Shown: piece by piece, positions 1 to 6,338 of the stretch | Numbering within the stretch: the first letter of the stretch is position 1 | How the letters are laid out: each line of letters begins with the position of its first letter | Assembly (NCBI GenBank): GCA_003170995.1 | Contig: PMXT01000151.1 | Location: 181-9,590, forward strand | Direction: 5' to 3' | DNA from: Actinomycetota bacterium | GTDB lineage: Bacteria; Actinomycetota; Thermoleophilia; Gaiellales; Gaiellaceae | DNA length: 9,410 nt | Notes under the pieces: model-generated | Told to the model about the DNA's origin: nothing | The model's input: the letters and a program-made list of their open reading frames with translations, nothing else | Databases searched by the model: none | Program-made: the position numbers and the translations under genes

Positions 1-111
1 AAGCCGAGAGACGCATCTTGGTGTGTCGAATTCGAGCCGGCTTTGGAACAGGCGGATCGTTCGAAACCCTGCATCGCAGGCCGCTCGAGAAGCGCCGACC
101 AGTGAAGACGA

Positions 112-1185
112 TCACGAGGGATTCTCGAGCGTCCCCCACATGTAGATCCAGACGTCGCTAGTCGTCAGGACGTACCTGTGCGAAAGCGTACGTGGATCGA
201 TTACGTAGATGGGCGGTGGCGGACCTTCGTCTGCGCACTCGGAGAAGTCCGTGCTCACCGTTGCGACCAGCCGGCTGTCACTCGTCCAGCCGAAGATTGC
301 GCCCGTCGTCCACTTGGAGCCCGCTTTTAGCGGCCGAACTTCTCCCGTCTTCACGACGATCAGCTCGCTGGGAGCCGGCCCGCAGGATGTAGCGGTCATC
401 GTGGCGACGTAGCGCCCGTTCGGGGAGAGCCAGCCTATTCCCGGCGCTCCTCCCAGGTCGACCGAATGGCGTTGCGTGCCGTGCCGGGAATAGGCCACGA
501 GGTACATGGCGTAGCCGCGACTCCGCGAGACATATCTGCCGCAGAGAGCGTAGAGAGTTCCGTTGTCTTCCCCGGCCACCTTGCAGTCGGCCGCGATTTT
601 CCAGCGCTCGCCCGTCTCGAGGTCGACTGCCTTTGTTCCGTCTACCGCGACCTTGCCGTCGATGACGCGAATGTCGGTGCCGTGGAAAGTACTTCCCGTC
701 ATCTTCAGCCGGAGCTTCTTGGAGGTGATCGTGAACAGAATGTCGTGATCACGCATGCGTTCGACGAGAACGGCGCCGCCCGGGAGCGAGATGTGCCTGA
801 GATCGACAGGAATGAGCGCCCTTCTCTCTGGATCGAGCCGATACATCTGTCCGCGCCGGTTTCCGAGAACAGCGAAGCCTGGATATGCACCCATCCACTC
901 GTCGTCGAGCCTCTCGCTCAGATTGACGGCGCGATCGAACACTGCCGGCTTGAGCCAGTCCGGGTTGCCGATCCAGTAGTTACGGAGCTTCAGGTAGCGA
1001 TGCCCGTCTAGTCCGACCAGGAGAACCGACCTTCCTTCTTGCAGTAACAGCCCCTGCCTTGGCAGCGACTTGACGTGCAGCCGTATCGGGCCCGGCCCGG
1101 CCGGCTTCGCAGCGCGGACCGGATGGCCAGCGCAGGCCGTCAGCAAGGCGAGAAGTAGGAGCGGGAGAGGGCGCGCGACTCTCAT
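112..1185 (-). CDS. predicted lipoprotein with beta-propeller-like repeats, function unknown
   Basis: The protein has 357 aa from the ATG at 1185. I chose this start because it is followed at once by a lipoprotein signal: basic MRVAR, a Leu-rich core, then the lipobox LTAC with Cys18 as the likely lipidated residue. The frame stays open 68 codons further upstream, but that stretch is Arg-rich, unlike a leader, and would run into ffh. The mature part contains several segments typical of TolB/WD40-like propeller blades, for example GWLSPNGRYVATM and FGWTSDSRLVATV, each followed by a short strand and a turn, and later YVIDPRTL. No catalytic motif is visible. I infer an exported, membrane-tethered binding or scaffolding protein; the family is not recognised. 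It is divergent from ffh across a 119-bp gap. On its own strand a TATACC sequence (1229-1224) could be a -10 box. Downstream, 1-111 holds no gene I can support, only a small dyad at 68-80 (CCTGC-ATC-GCAGG). Confidence 0.72.
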   Translation of the reverse strand: MRVARPLPLLLLALLTACAGHPVRAAKPAGPGPIRLHVKSLPRQGLLLQEGRSVLLVGLDGHRYLKLRNYWIGNPDWLKPAVFDRAVNLSERLDDEWMGAYPGFAVLGNRRGQMYRLDPERRALIPVDLRHISLPGGAVLVERMRDHDILFTITSKKLRLKMTGSTFHGTDIRVIDGKVAVDGTKAVDLETGERWKIAADCKVAGEDNGTLYALCGRYVSRSRGYAMYLVAYSRHGTQRHSVDLGGAPGIGWLSPNGRYVATMTATSCGPAPSELIVVKTGEVRPLKAGSKWTTGAIFGWTSDSRLVATVSTDFSECADEGPPPPIYVIDPRTLSHRYVLTTSDVWIYMWGTLENPS

Positions 1186-1290
1186 GCGGGGGAAGCTTGC
1201 CAGAGCTGGTTCAGCGCCGCTCCGGTATACGGCGCTCAACCCGCAGTCATCTCGCGAGCCTGACAGGACGGGGGCCGCACGCCTCGCCAC

Positions 1291-1296
1291 TAGACT
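1291..1296 (+). promoter_or_regulatory. candidate -10 box for ffh (leaderless or near-leaderless start)
   Basis: TAGACT fits the TAnnnT pattern of actinobacterial -10 elements and lies 8 nt before the ffh ATG. Initiation 6-7 nt downstream would give an mRNA with almost no leader. No Shine-Dalgarno sequence precedes the ATG, which agrees with this. I see no convincing -35 at the usual 16-18 nt spacing. Confidence 0.35.
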
Positions 1297-1304
1297 GAGC
1301 CGCG

Positions 1305-2678
1305 ATGTTCGACTCGCTCTCCGACCGGCTCCAGAGCGTTCTCGGCGATCTGCGCAAGCGTGGCACGCTCGACGAGGAGGCGATCTCACGGGCGATGCGC
1401 GAGATCAGGCTGGCGCTGCTCGAGGCCGACGTCAACTTCAACGTCGTCAGGCAGTTCGTCGCTCAGGTGCGCGAGCGGGCGCTCGGGCAGGACGTGCTGA
1501 AGAGCCTCACGCCCGGGCAGCAGGTCGTGAAGATCGTGCACGAGGAGCTGACGGCGCTGATGGGTGCCGGCGCCTCCGGTCTCGCATTTTCCGGGCGCGC
1601 TCCAACGGTGATCCTGCTCGCCGGGCTGCAGGGCTCGGGCAAGACGACCGCGGCGGCGAAGCTGGCGCTCTACCTGCGCAAGGAGAAGCGCAAGCCCTTC
1701 CTCGTCGCCGCCGACCTGCAGCGTCCGGCCGCGATCGACCAGCTCGAGCAGCTCGGGGAGCAGATCCAGGTTCCCGTCTACACCCGCCGCGACAGCCAGG
1801 ACCCGGTTGCGGTCGCGCGCGAGGGGATCGAGGAGTGCACGGGTCAGGGCCGCGACGTGGCCATCGTCGACACCGCCGGACGCCTGCACGTCGACGAGGA
1901 GATGATGGCGCAGCTCGCCTCGGTCAGGGATGCCGTCAAGCCGCACAACGTTCTGCTCGTGCTCGACTCGATGACCGGCCAGGAGGCGGTCACCGTCGCT
2001 CAGTCCTTCCTCGACCGGGTCGCCTTCGACGGCGTCGTCATGACCAAGCTCGACGGCGATGCCCGCGGCGGCGCGGCACTTTCGGTCAAGGCCGTCACCG
2101 GCAAGCCGATCAAGTTCGTCTCGGTGGGCGAGAAGCTCGATCAGCTCGAGCTCTTCCACCCCGAGCGCATGGCCTCGCGCATCCTCGGCATGGGCGACGT
2201 CCTCTCGCTGATCGAGCGCGCCGAGCAGGCGGTCGCCGCCGACGAGCAGGCCGAGATGGAAGAGCGGATGCTCAAGGGCCGCTTCTCGTTCGAGGACTTT
2301 TTGCGCGCCTACAAGATGATGCGGCGGATGGGATCACTCAAGGGCCTGATGGGCATGATTCCCGGGCTCGGCAGCCAGCTCAAGGGCGCCGAAGTCGACG
2401 AGAGGCAGCTGGTGCGGGTCGAGGCGGTAGTCCTTTCCATGACCCCGCAGGAGCGGCGCCGGCCCGAGATCATCGATGGCAAGCGGCGGGCGCGAATCTC
2501 GCGCGGAAGCGGCACCACGGTGCAGCAGGTGAACCAGGTGCTCGAGATGCGCAAGGTAATGGAGCGAATGCTGAAGCAGATGAACGCGGGCGGGAGCCTA
2601 CGCCTGCCGGGGTCGGGGGCTGCCGCCAGACCCGCCAGGAGACCGTCAAAAGCGCGCCGAAAGCGCCGTCGCCGCTAA
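1305..2678 (+). CDS. ffh: signal recognition particle GTPase Ffh (SRP54)
   Basis: The 457-aa protein has the full Ffh architecture. It is the protein subunit of the signal recognition particle: with 4.5S RNA it binds signal peptides on nascent chains and delivers ribosomes to FtsY at the membrane. The N domain (about 1-90) is helical and starts MFDSLSDRLQ. The G domain (about 100-295) shows the P-loop GLQGSGKTT (107-115), DTAGR (189-193) and TKLDGDARGG (247-256). The Met-rich M domain follows, with RRMGSLKGLMGMIPG near 340-354 and the RNA-binding segment ARISRGSGTTVQQVN (396-410). The last 30 residues are basic and low-complexity, probably disordered. Length is normal for bacterial Ffh. The ATG lies directly downstream of a possible -10 box and has no ribosome binding site. 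It is the first gene of the plus-strand block; a 71-nt gap separates it from rpsP. Every key motif is intact. Confidence 0.97.
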   Translation: MFDSLSDRLQSVLGDLRKRGTLDEEAISRAMREIRLALLEADVNFNVVRQFVAQVRERALGQDVLKSLTPGQQVVKIVHEELTALMGAGASGLAFSGRAPTVILLAGLQGSGKTTAAAKLALYLRKEKRKPFLVAADLQRPAAIDQLEQLGEQIQVPVYTRRDSQDPVAVAREGIEECTGQGRDVAIVDTAGRLHVDEEMMAQLASVRDAVKPHNVLLVLDSMTGQEAVTVAQSFLDRVAFDGVVMTKLDGDARGGAALSVKAVTGKPIKFVSVGEKLDQLELFHPERMASRILGMGDVLSLIERAEQAVAADEQAEMEERMLKGRFSFEDFLRAYKMMRRMGSLKGLMGMIPGLGSQLKGAEVDERQLVRVEAVVLSMTPQERRRPEIIDGKRRARISRGSGTTVQQVNQVLEMRKVMERMLKQMNAGGSLRLPGSGAAARPARRPSKARRKRRRR

Positions 2679-2738
2679 GGTTTGCTCGAGTTTACGAGAC
2701 TGTCGAGTGCAGACGATGGAGCAAGCGACTCCGTCCAG

Positions 2739-2744
2739 AAAGGA
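2739..2744 (+). promoter_or_regulatory. ribosome binding site of rpsP
   Basis: AAAGGA lies 5 nt before the rpsP ATG and is one of the few clear Shine-Dalgarno sequences in the window. It supports the ATG at 2750. Confidence 0.6.
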
Positions 2745-2749
2745 TCTAG

Positions 2750-2995
2750 ATGGCAGCAAAGATGAGGCTGACGCGGGTCGGGTCGAAGAAGAATCCGATC
2801 TATCGCATCGTGGTCGCCGACTCGCGCTCGCCGCGCGACGGCAGGTTTATCGAGATCGTCGGCCGCTACAACCCGCAGCACGAGCCCTCGCTGATCGAGT
2901 TCGACGAGGACAAGGTCAAGTCGTGGCTCGGCAAGGGCGTGCAACCGACCGAGGCGGTCGGCCGCCTGCTCAAGGTGAAGGGGCTCCTTGGCTGA
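2750..2995 (+). CDS. rpsP: 30S ribosomal protein S16
   Basis: The 81-aa product is a complete S16, a small-subunit protein that binds 16S rRNA and stabilises the 5' domain during 30S assembly. The diagnostic N-terminus is present (KMRLTRVGSKKNPIYRIVVAD), followed by SPRDGRFIEIVGRYNPQ and the C-terminal W-L-G-K-G-V-Q-P-T-E-A-V segment. The length is typical of actinobacterial and Gram-positive S16 without a long tail. An AAAGGA site sits 5 nt before the ATG. The gene ends inside the start of khpA (8-nt overlap), the first of several tight overlaps that tie ribosomal-protein synthesis to RNA-processing factors. The order rpsP-khpA-rimM-trmD is widely conserved in Gram-positive bacteria and agrees with the assignment. 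Confidence 0.97.
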   Translation: MAAKMRLTRVGSKKNPIYRIVVADSRSPRDGRFIEIVGRYNPQHEPSLIEFDEDKVKSWLGKGVQPTEAVGRLLKVKGLLG

Positions 2996-3218
2996 GTTCT
3001 TGCTCGAGATCGTCCGCCGGCTGGTTGACGATCCCGCCGCCGTCTCGGTTGAGGAGCTGGAACGTGACGGCGATACCGTGCTGCGGCTCACCGTCGCGGA
3101 GGCCGACCGAGGCCGGGCGATCGGGCGCCAGGGCCGGATTGTTCGATCTCTTCGTACGCTCGTTCGCGCCGGTGGCGCGCGCGAGGGAAAGCACTACCTA
3201 CTCGAGCTTGCCGAGTAG
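2988..3218 (+). CDS. khpA: KH-domain RNA-binding protein KhpA
   Basis: This is a 76-aa single-KH protein. KhpA proteins bind RNA and, with KhpB/Jag where present, influence small-RNA activity and cell elongation in Gram-positive bacteria. The KH signature G-x-x-G appears in AIGRQGRIVRSL (about residues 44-55), preceded by VEELERDGDTVLRLTVAEAD and followed by a helix and the strand KHYLLELAE. The start is TTG at 2988, overlapping the 3' end of rpsP by 8 nt. I chose it because it gives the usual N-terminus (MAEFLLEIVRRLVDDP) and family length of about 75-80 aa. No separate ribosome binding site is visible, so translation is probably coupled to rpsP. Its own 3' end overlaps rimM by 11 nt. The position between rpsP and rimM is the standard place for khpA. 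Confidence 0.93.
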   Translation: MAEFLLEIVRRLVDDPAAVSVEELERDGDTVLRLTVAEADRGRAIGRQGRIVRSLRTLVRAGGAREGKHYLLELAE

Positions 3219-3684
3219 CGATCCCCAGCTCGTCTCGGTAGGACGCGTCGGCAAGCCGCATGGGATCGAGGGCGCCTTCTTCGTCGAGCGCTCGAGCGAG
3301 GATCCCGATCGCTTCGCCATAGGCGCGACCCTACTGGTGGACGCAGTCGCGGCCACTGTCGTGGAGTCGAAGCTCTCGGGCGGGCGCCCCGTGATACGGC
3401 TCGACCGCGAGGTCGAGCGCGGCGCCGAGCTCACCGTTCTACGGTCCGCGCTACCGCCTCTTTCGGAGGACACCTACTACGTCTTTGAACTGGTCGGACT
3501 GGAAGTCGAAGAAGAGGGGGGGCGCAGGCTCGGATGCGTCGAGGAGGTTGTCTCGGGTGTCGCCAACGATGTGCTCGAGCTCGATACGGGCCTGGCACTG
3601 CCGATGGTCGAGGACTGTATCTCGCTCGTTGATATCGCAGATGCACGTATCGTTGTACGAACCGGTTTTGCAGAGCCGGACTAG
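3208..3684 (+). CDS. rimM: 16S rRNA processing / ribosome maturation factor RimM
   Basis: The product is 158 aa with two domains. RimM binds S19 and assists maturation of the 30S head. The N-terminal beta-barrel domain begins with the conserved VSVGRVGKPHGIEGAFFV (residues 9-26). The C-terminal PRC-barrel domain starts near YYVFELVGLEV and continues to the hydrophobic LALPMVEDCISLVDIADARIVV segment. The chosen start is TTG at 3208, overlapping khpA by 11 nt, because it sits just before the conserved region and gives a normal N-terminus. GTG at 3172 is an alternative but would add 12 residues from inside khpA. The frame is open back to 2707, but that part is the shadow of rpsP and khpA. The length is slightly below the usual 165-175 aa. 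A 20-nt gap leads to trmD, the partner it nearly always precedes. Confidence 0.93.
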   Translation: MPSSDPQLVSVGRVGKPHGIEGAFFVERSSEDPDRFAIGATLLVDAVAATVVESKLSGGRPVIRLDREVERGAELTVLRSALPPLSEDTYYVFELVGLEVEEEGGRRLGCVEEVVSGVANDVLELDTGLALPMVEDCISLVDIADARIVVRTGFAEPD

Positions 3685-3704
3685 CGCCCGCGAGAATTGG
3701 CCTC

Positions 3705-4364
3705 GTGCAGATCGACATCTTTACGCTCGTTCCGTCGGCATTCGAATGGATGTGCGAGCGGCGGCCGCTCGCGGCGGTGCTCGGATCGAAGCTGGAGCTG
3801 CGCGTCTTCAACTACCGTGAGACGACTCCGCTCAGCGCCCGCCAGGTCGACGACGAGCCCTACGGCGGCGGCGCCGGCATGGTTCTGCGCGTCGATGTCG
3901 TGGCCGCAGCCTTCGAAGCCGTCTACGGCGGTATTCCGGAGCGACGGGTGATAGCACTCACGCCGCAGGGGCGCCAGCTCAATCAGGCCCTGGTCGAGGA
4001 GCTGGTCGGCGAGGAGAGCCTGACCCTCGTCTCCTCTCGCTTCGAAGGTTTCGACGAGCGCATCGTCGAGCACATGTGCACAGACGCGATCTCTATCGGC
4101 CCCTACGTGCTGTCTGGCGGCGAGATTCCGGCCATGGCACTGCTCGATTCGGTCGTGCGCCGGCTTCCGGGGGCGCTCGGGAGCGAGGAGTCGGGCTTGA
4201 TCGAGAGTTTCTCCGCGGAGCTCGACGGCGGGCTAGAGTACCCCCAATACACGCGCCCGGCCGAGTTCCGTGGCTGGAAGGTGCCCGAGGTTCTGCTCTC
4301 GGGTAACCATGCCCGCATCGAGGGTTGGCGCCGCGAGCAGAGCCGTGTAAGGAGCGCCAAGTGA
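3705..4364 (+). CDS. trmD: tRNA (guanine-N1)-methyltransferase TrmD
   Basis: The 219-aa protein starts at GTG 3705. TrmD transfers a methyl group from S-adenosylmethionine to N1 of G37, next to the anticodon, and so prevents +1 frameshifting. The SPOUT trefoil-knot signatures are clear: VDDEPYGGGAGMVL, TPQGRQLNQ, SSRFEGFDERI, the knot SIGPYVLSGGEIPAMALLDSV, and the C-terminal YPQYTRP and VLLSGNHARIEGWRREQS. The arginine corresponding to E. coli Arg154 is kept (SVVRR). At the position aligning with the E. coli catalytic base Asp169 (TEDSF) this protein has Glu (LIESF), a conservative but unusual change. The product ends soon after WRREQS, so the tail is about 20 residues shorter than in many homologues. 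No ribosome binding site is evident. The stop overlaps the lepB start as GTGA, implying coupled translation. Confidence 0.95.
   Translation: MQIDIFTLVPSAFEWMCERRPLAAVLGSKLELRVFNYRETTPLSARQVDDEPYGGGAGMVLRVDVVAAAFEAVYGGIPERRVIALTPQGRQLNQALVEELVGEESLTLVSSRFEGFDERIVEHMCTDAISIGPYVLSGGEIPAMALLDSVVRRLPGALGSEESGLIESFSAELDGGLEYPQYTRPAEFRGWKVPEVLLSGNHARIEGWRREQSRVRSAK
4349..4354 (+). promoter_or_regulatory. ribosome binding site of lepB
   Basis: AAGGAG lies inside the 3' end of trmD, 6 nt before GTG 4361. It decides the start of lepB in favour of that GTG over the in-frame ATG at 4325, which would add 12 residues read from trmD sequence. Confidence 0.7.
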
Positions 4365-4966
4365 AAAACCCGATCGATCGCCTCTTCAGACGTCTACCGA
4401 AGCCGCTGAGAGTTTTACTCGACTGGACGCTGACGATCGTCGGCGCGATCGCGATCGTGCTCGCGATCAAGGCCTGGGTGGTCAATCCCTACCGCATCCC
4501 GACCTCATCGATGGAGCCGACACTGCACTGTGCGCGGCCGAGCCCCGGCTGCGAAGCGGGATTCTCCGACCGGGTGCTCGCCGACCGCGTCATCTACCAC
4601 TTTCGCAGCCCGCACCGGGGCGAGATCGTCGTCTTCAAGACACCCAAACGGACGCGCCAGTTCTGTGACAGCTCGGGAAGCTCCGTTTTCGTCAAGCGCC
4701 TGATCGGGTTACCCGGCGAGACGGTCAGCGAGAAGCGCGGCTACGTCTACATAAACGGCAAGAAACTGATCGAGACCTACATCCAACCGAGCCGGCGCGA
4801 TGTGCTCAGCGGCACCTGGCATGTGCCCAAGGGTGAATACTTCTTCATGGGTGACAACCGCAACAATTCTTGTGACTCGCGCGACTGGGGCTCGGTTCCG
4901 CGCGGAAACTTGATCGGGAAGGTCTTCATGACCTACTGGCCGCCGACTCGAATCTCGTTCCACTAG
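4361..4966 (+). CDS. lepB: type I signal peptidase
   Basis: The 201-aa membrane protein is a signal peptidase I, which removes N-terminal signal peptides from exported preproteins at the outer face of the cytoplasmic membrane. A single N-terminal membrane segment runs from about 24 to 41 (TIVGAIAIVLAIKAWVV). It is followed by the catalytic serine box IPTSSMEPTL, with Ser50 as nucleophile. The general base is Lys112 in VFVKRLIGLPGE. The downstream family box GDNRNNSCDSRDWG (164-177) is intact. Cysteines at 57, 64 and 102 lie in the exported part; whether they form a disulphide is not known. The GTG start overlaps the trmD stop by 4 nt and has an AAGGAG site. Clustering with ffh places two export functions in one block. 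lepB between trmD and rplS, or next to rplS, is a familiar actinobacterial arrangement. Confidence 0.95.
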   Translation: MKNPIDRLFRRLPKPLRVLLDWTLTIVGAIAIVLAIKAWVVNPYRIPTSSMEPTLHCARPSPGCEAGFSDRVLADRVIYHFRSPHRGEIVVFKTPKRTRQFCDSSGSSVFVKRLIGLPGETVSEKRGYVYINGKKLIETYIQPSRRDVLSGTWHVPKGEYFFMGDNRNNSCDSRDWGSVPRGNLIGKVFMTYWPPTRISFH

Positions 4967-5050
4967 GAGCCTATCCCAGTAGGTCTGCACGCCCGGCTGC
5001 GTCTTTTCGGTACGATTGCCGCCGGCCGTCGGCTCTTTTTACTTCTAGCT
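4967..5050 (+). promoter_or_regulatory. rplS leader: possible -10 box and hairpin with T-run
   Basis: The 84-nt gap before rplS holds TACGAT (5011-5016), which fits a -10 box. After it comes a short GC dyad (GCCG at 5021-5024 or 5018-5021, pairing with CGGC at 5030-5033) and a T-run, TCTTTTT (5034-5040). This could be an attenuator, an L19 autoregulatory leader, or a weak terminator of the upstream genes. The stem is only 4 bp, so the call is weak. No Shine-Dalgarno sequence precedes the rplS ATG. Confidence 0.3.
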
Positions 5051-5554
5051 ATGAACAAGATCATCGAGCAGATCGAGCAGCGTCAGCTGCGTCTCGAGTT
5101 GCCACAGTTCAAGGCAGGCGACAGCGTGCGCGTGCACTTCAAGGTGATCGAAGGCCAGCGCCAGCGCATCCAGGTCTTCGAGGGAATCGTGATCAAGCGC
5201 CAGGGTGCCGGCGCGCGCGAGACCTTCACCGTGCGCAAGAGCTCTTTCGGAGTCGGCGTCGAGCGCACCTTTCCGCTTCATTCGCCGAAGATCGACAAGA
5301 TCGACGTCGTCTCGATCGGCGATGTCAACCGCGCCAAGCTCTACTACCTGCGCGGCAAGGTCGGCAAGAAGGCGCGGGTCCGAGCCAAGCGCGACCAGGT
5401 GACGAAAGCGCCGAAAGCGGCGTCAGCCAAGAGCTCGGAGCCCGAGGGTCTGAAGCCTGAGACACCGGAGCCGGAGAACGCAGGGCCGGAGAGCACGGAG
5501 CCGGAGAGCACGGAGCCGGTGGACGGCGCCGAGCCGACGGAGAGCTCCGAGTAG
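5051..5554 (+). CDS. rplS: 50S ribosomal protein L19 with an acidic C-terminal tail
   Basis: Residues 1 to about 113 are an ordinary L19, a large-subunit protein located at the interface with the 30S subunit. Recognisable segments are [52 protein letters not shown] and [33 protein letters not shown]. Typical L19 ends near here, at about 115 aa. This one continues for another 54 residues to 167: first a Lys/Ala stretch, then a strongly acidic Glu-Pro-rich region with five-residue repeats of the type EPE(S/N)(T/A). The repeat corresponds to a 15-bp tandem DNA repeat. The tail is probably disordered and points away from the conserved core; its role is unknown. The ATG at 5051 gives the family N-terminus [10 protein letters not shown] but has no Shine-Dalgarno sequence. 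Confidence 0.95.
   Translation: MNKIIEQIEQRQLRLELPQFKAGDSVRVHFKVIEGQRQRIQVFEGIVIKRQGAGARETFTVRKSSFGVGVERTFPLHSPKIDKIDVVSIGDVNRAKLYYLRGKVGKKARVRAKRDQVTKAPKAASAKSSEPEGLKPETPEPENAGPESTEPESTEPVDGAEPTESSE
5468..5519 (+). repeat. 15-bp tandem repeat in the rplS tail
   Basis: Three full units and part of a fourth follow with a strict 15-nt period: GAGCCGGAGAACGCA (5468), GGGCCGGAGAGCACG (5483), GAGCCGGAGAGCACG (5498) and GAGCCGG (5513). They encode [15 protein letters not shown] and E-P. The frame-preserving period suggests expansion by replication slippage. Confidence 0.8.
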
Positions 5555-5629
5555 CGTCGGCCGCGGGCCGCTTCTGTAACAGGAGAGTAACTTTCGTTCC
5601 CGGCCGGGTGGTCGGGCCGCTGCCCGCGT

Positions 5630-5635
5630 TATGCT
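5630..5635 (+). promoter_or_regulatory. candidate -10 box for rnhB
   Basis: TATGCT lies 6 nt before the rnhB ATG, a spacing that would start transcription at or next to the initiation codon. No Shine-Dalgarno sequence is present, as at ffh. A -35 element is not obvious. Confidence 0.35.
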
Positions 5636-5641
5636 CGCGCG

Positions 5642-6274
5642 ATGAGCATGGATCCCGGCATCGAGCTGATCCAGCACGACCGCGAGTTCGGCGCCCGCTT
5701 TGTCGCCGGAGCGGACGAGGCCGGGAGGGGTTCGCTGGCCGGGCCACTGAGCGCCGCGGCCGTGGTTCTCGACCTGGAGCGGCTGCACGGCGCGCGAGCG
5801 CGTACCTTGGCCGAGCTGCGCGATTCCAAGCAGTGCGATCCGGCCGCACGCGAGCGGCTCTTGCTGGCCGTGCTCGCGGTGAGCGAGCTGGTGGTTGTCG
5901 AGACGATTCCGGCCGTGGAGATCGATCGCTGCGGCCTCCACAAGGCCAATCTCCAGGCGCTTGGGCGTGCTCTCGCGGCCTGTGTTCCTCCCGCGCAGGC
6001 TTGCCTGGTTGACGGCTTCAAGCTCGGGCCGGAGGCGCCGCCGCACGTTGCGATCGTTCACGGCGACGAGCGAAGTGCGGCCATCGCCTGCGCCTCGATC
6101 GTGGCCAAGGTTGTACGCGACCGGATGATGCGGCGGCTTGACTCTCTCTATCCCAACTACGGCTTCGCCGCCCATGTCGGCTATATAACGGGCGCCCACT
6201 CGGCGGCCGTGCGCAGGCACGGCCCGTGCGTTGTCCATCGTCGCTCCTTCCGGGCCGCCTGCTACGAGCGGTGA
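5642..6274 (+). CDS. rnhB: ribonuclease HII
   Basis: The 210-aa protein cuts the RNA strand of RNA-DNA hybrids and starts removal of single ribonucleotides misincorporated in DNA. All family signatures are present: AGADEAGRGSLAGPL (22-36) with catalytic Asp25 and Glu26, the RDSKQ motif (60-64), LVDGF with Asp124, and GDERSAAIACASIVAKVVRD with Asp142, completing the four-carboxylate metal site. The C-terminal part with YPNYGFAAHVGY and HGPCVVHRRSF is also standard. Length is typical. The start at ATG 5642 sits 6 nt after a TATGCT box, and a second ATG follows two codons later (5648). The stop codon overlaps the GTG start of yraN by 4 nt, so the two genes were an operon pair before yraN was interrupted. 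No defect is visible. Confidence 0.96.
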   Translation: MSMDPGIELIQHDREFGARFVAGADEAGRGSLAGPLSAAAVVLDLERLHGARARTLAELRDSKQCDPAARERLLLAVLAVSELVVVETIPAVEIDRCGLHKANLQALGRALAACVPPAQACLVDGFKLGPEAPPHVAIVHGDERSAAIACASIVAKVVRDRMMRRLDSLYPNYGFAAHVGYITGAHSAAVRRHGPCVVHRRSFRAACYER

Positions 6275-6338
6275 GAGCGATCGGGCTCCCGGGCGCTGTG
6301 GCCGAGCGCCGTGCCCGTCGCCACTACCGCCTGCGCGG

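Noticed and set aside
52..80. T-loop-like GTTCGAAACC suggesting a tRNA end
   Set aside because: The flanks do not pair as a T-stem and no acceptor, D or anticodon arm can be built around it.
1186..1389. N-terminal extension of the lipoprotein gene toward ffh
   Set aside because: The frame is open, but the added 68 residues are Arg/Ala-rich without domain character, overlap the ffh start, and would bury the lipoprotein signal.
1386..2159. Long antisense open frame in ffh
   Set aside because: It is antisense to the conserved G domain, has no recognisable motif, and such frames are expected opposite GC-rich genes.
1070..2749. Long plus-strand open frame overlapping ffh
   Set aside because: It is out of frame with ffh and its translation is dominated by Arg, Gly, Ala and Asp, the usual shadow of a GC-rich gene; ffh has full family motifs.
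2707..3207. Upstream extension of rimM over rpsP and khpA
   Set aside because: The frame is open by chance; the translated sequence is a shadow of the two overlapping genes and RimM starts directly before VSVGRVGKPHG.
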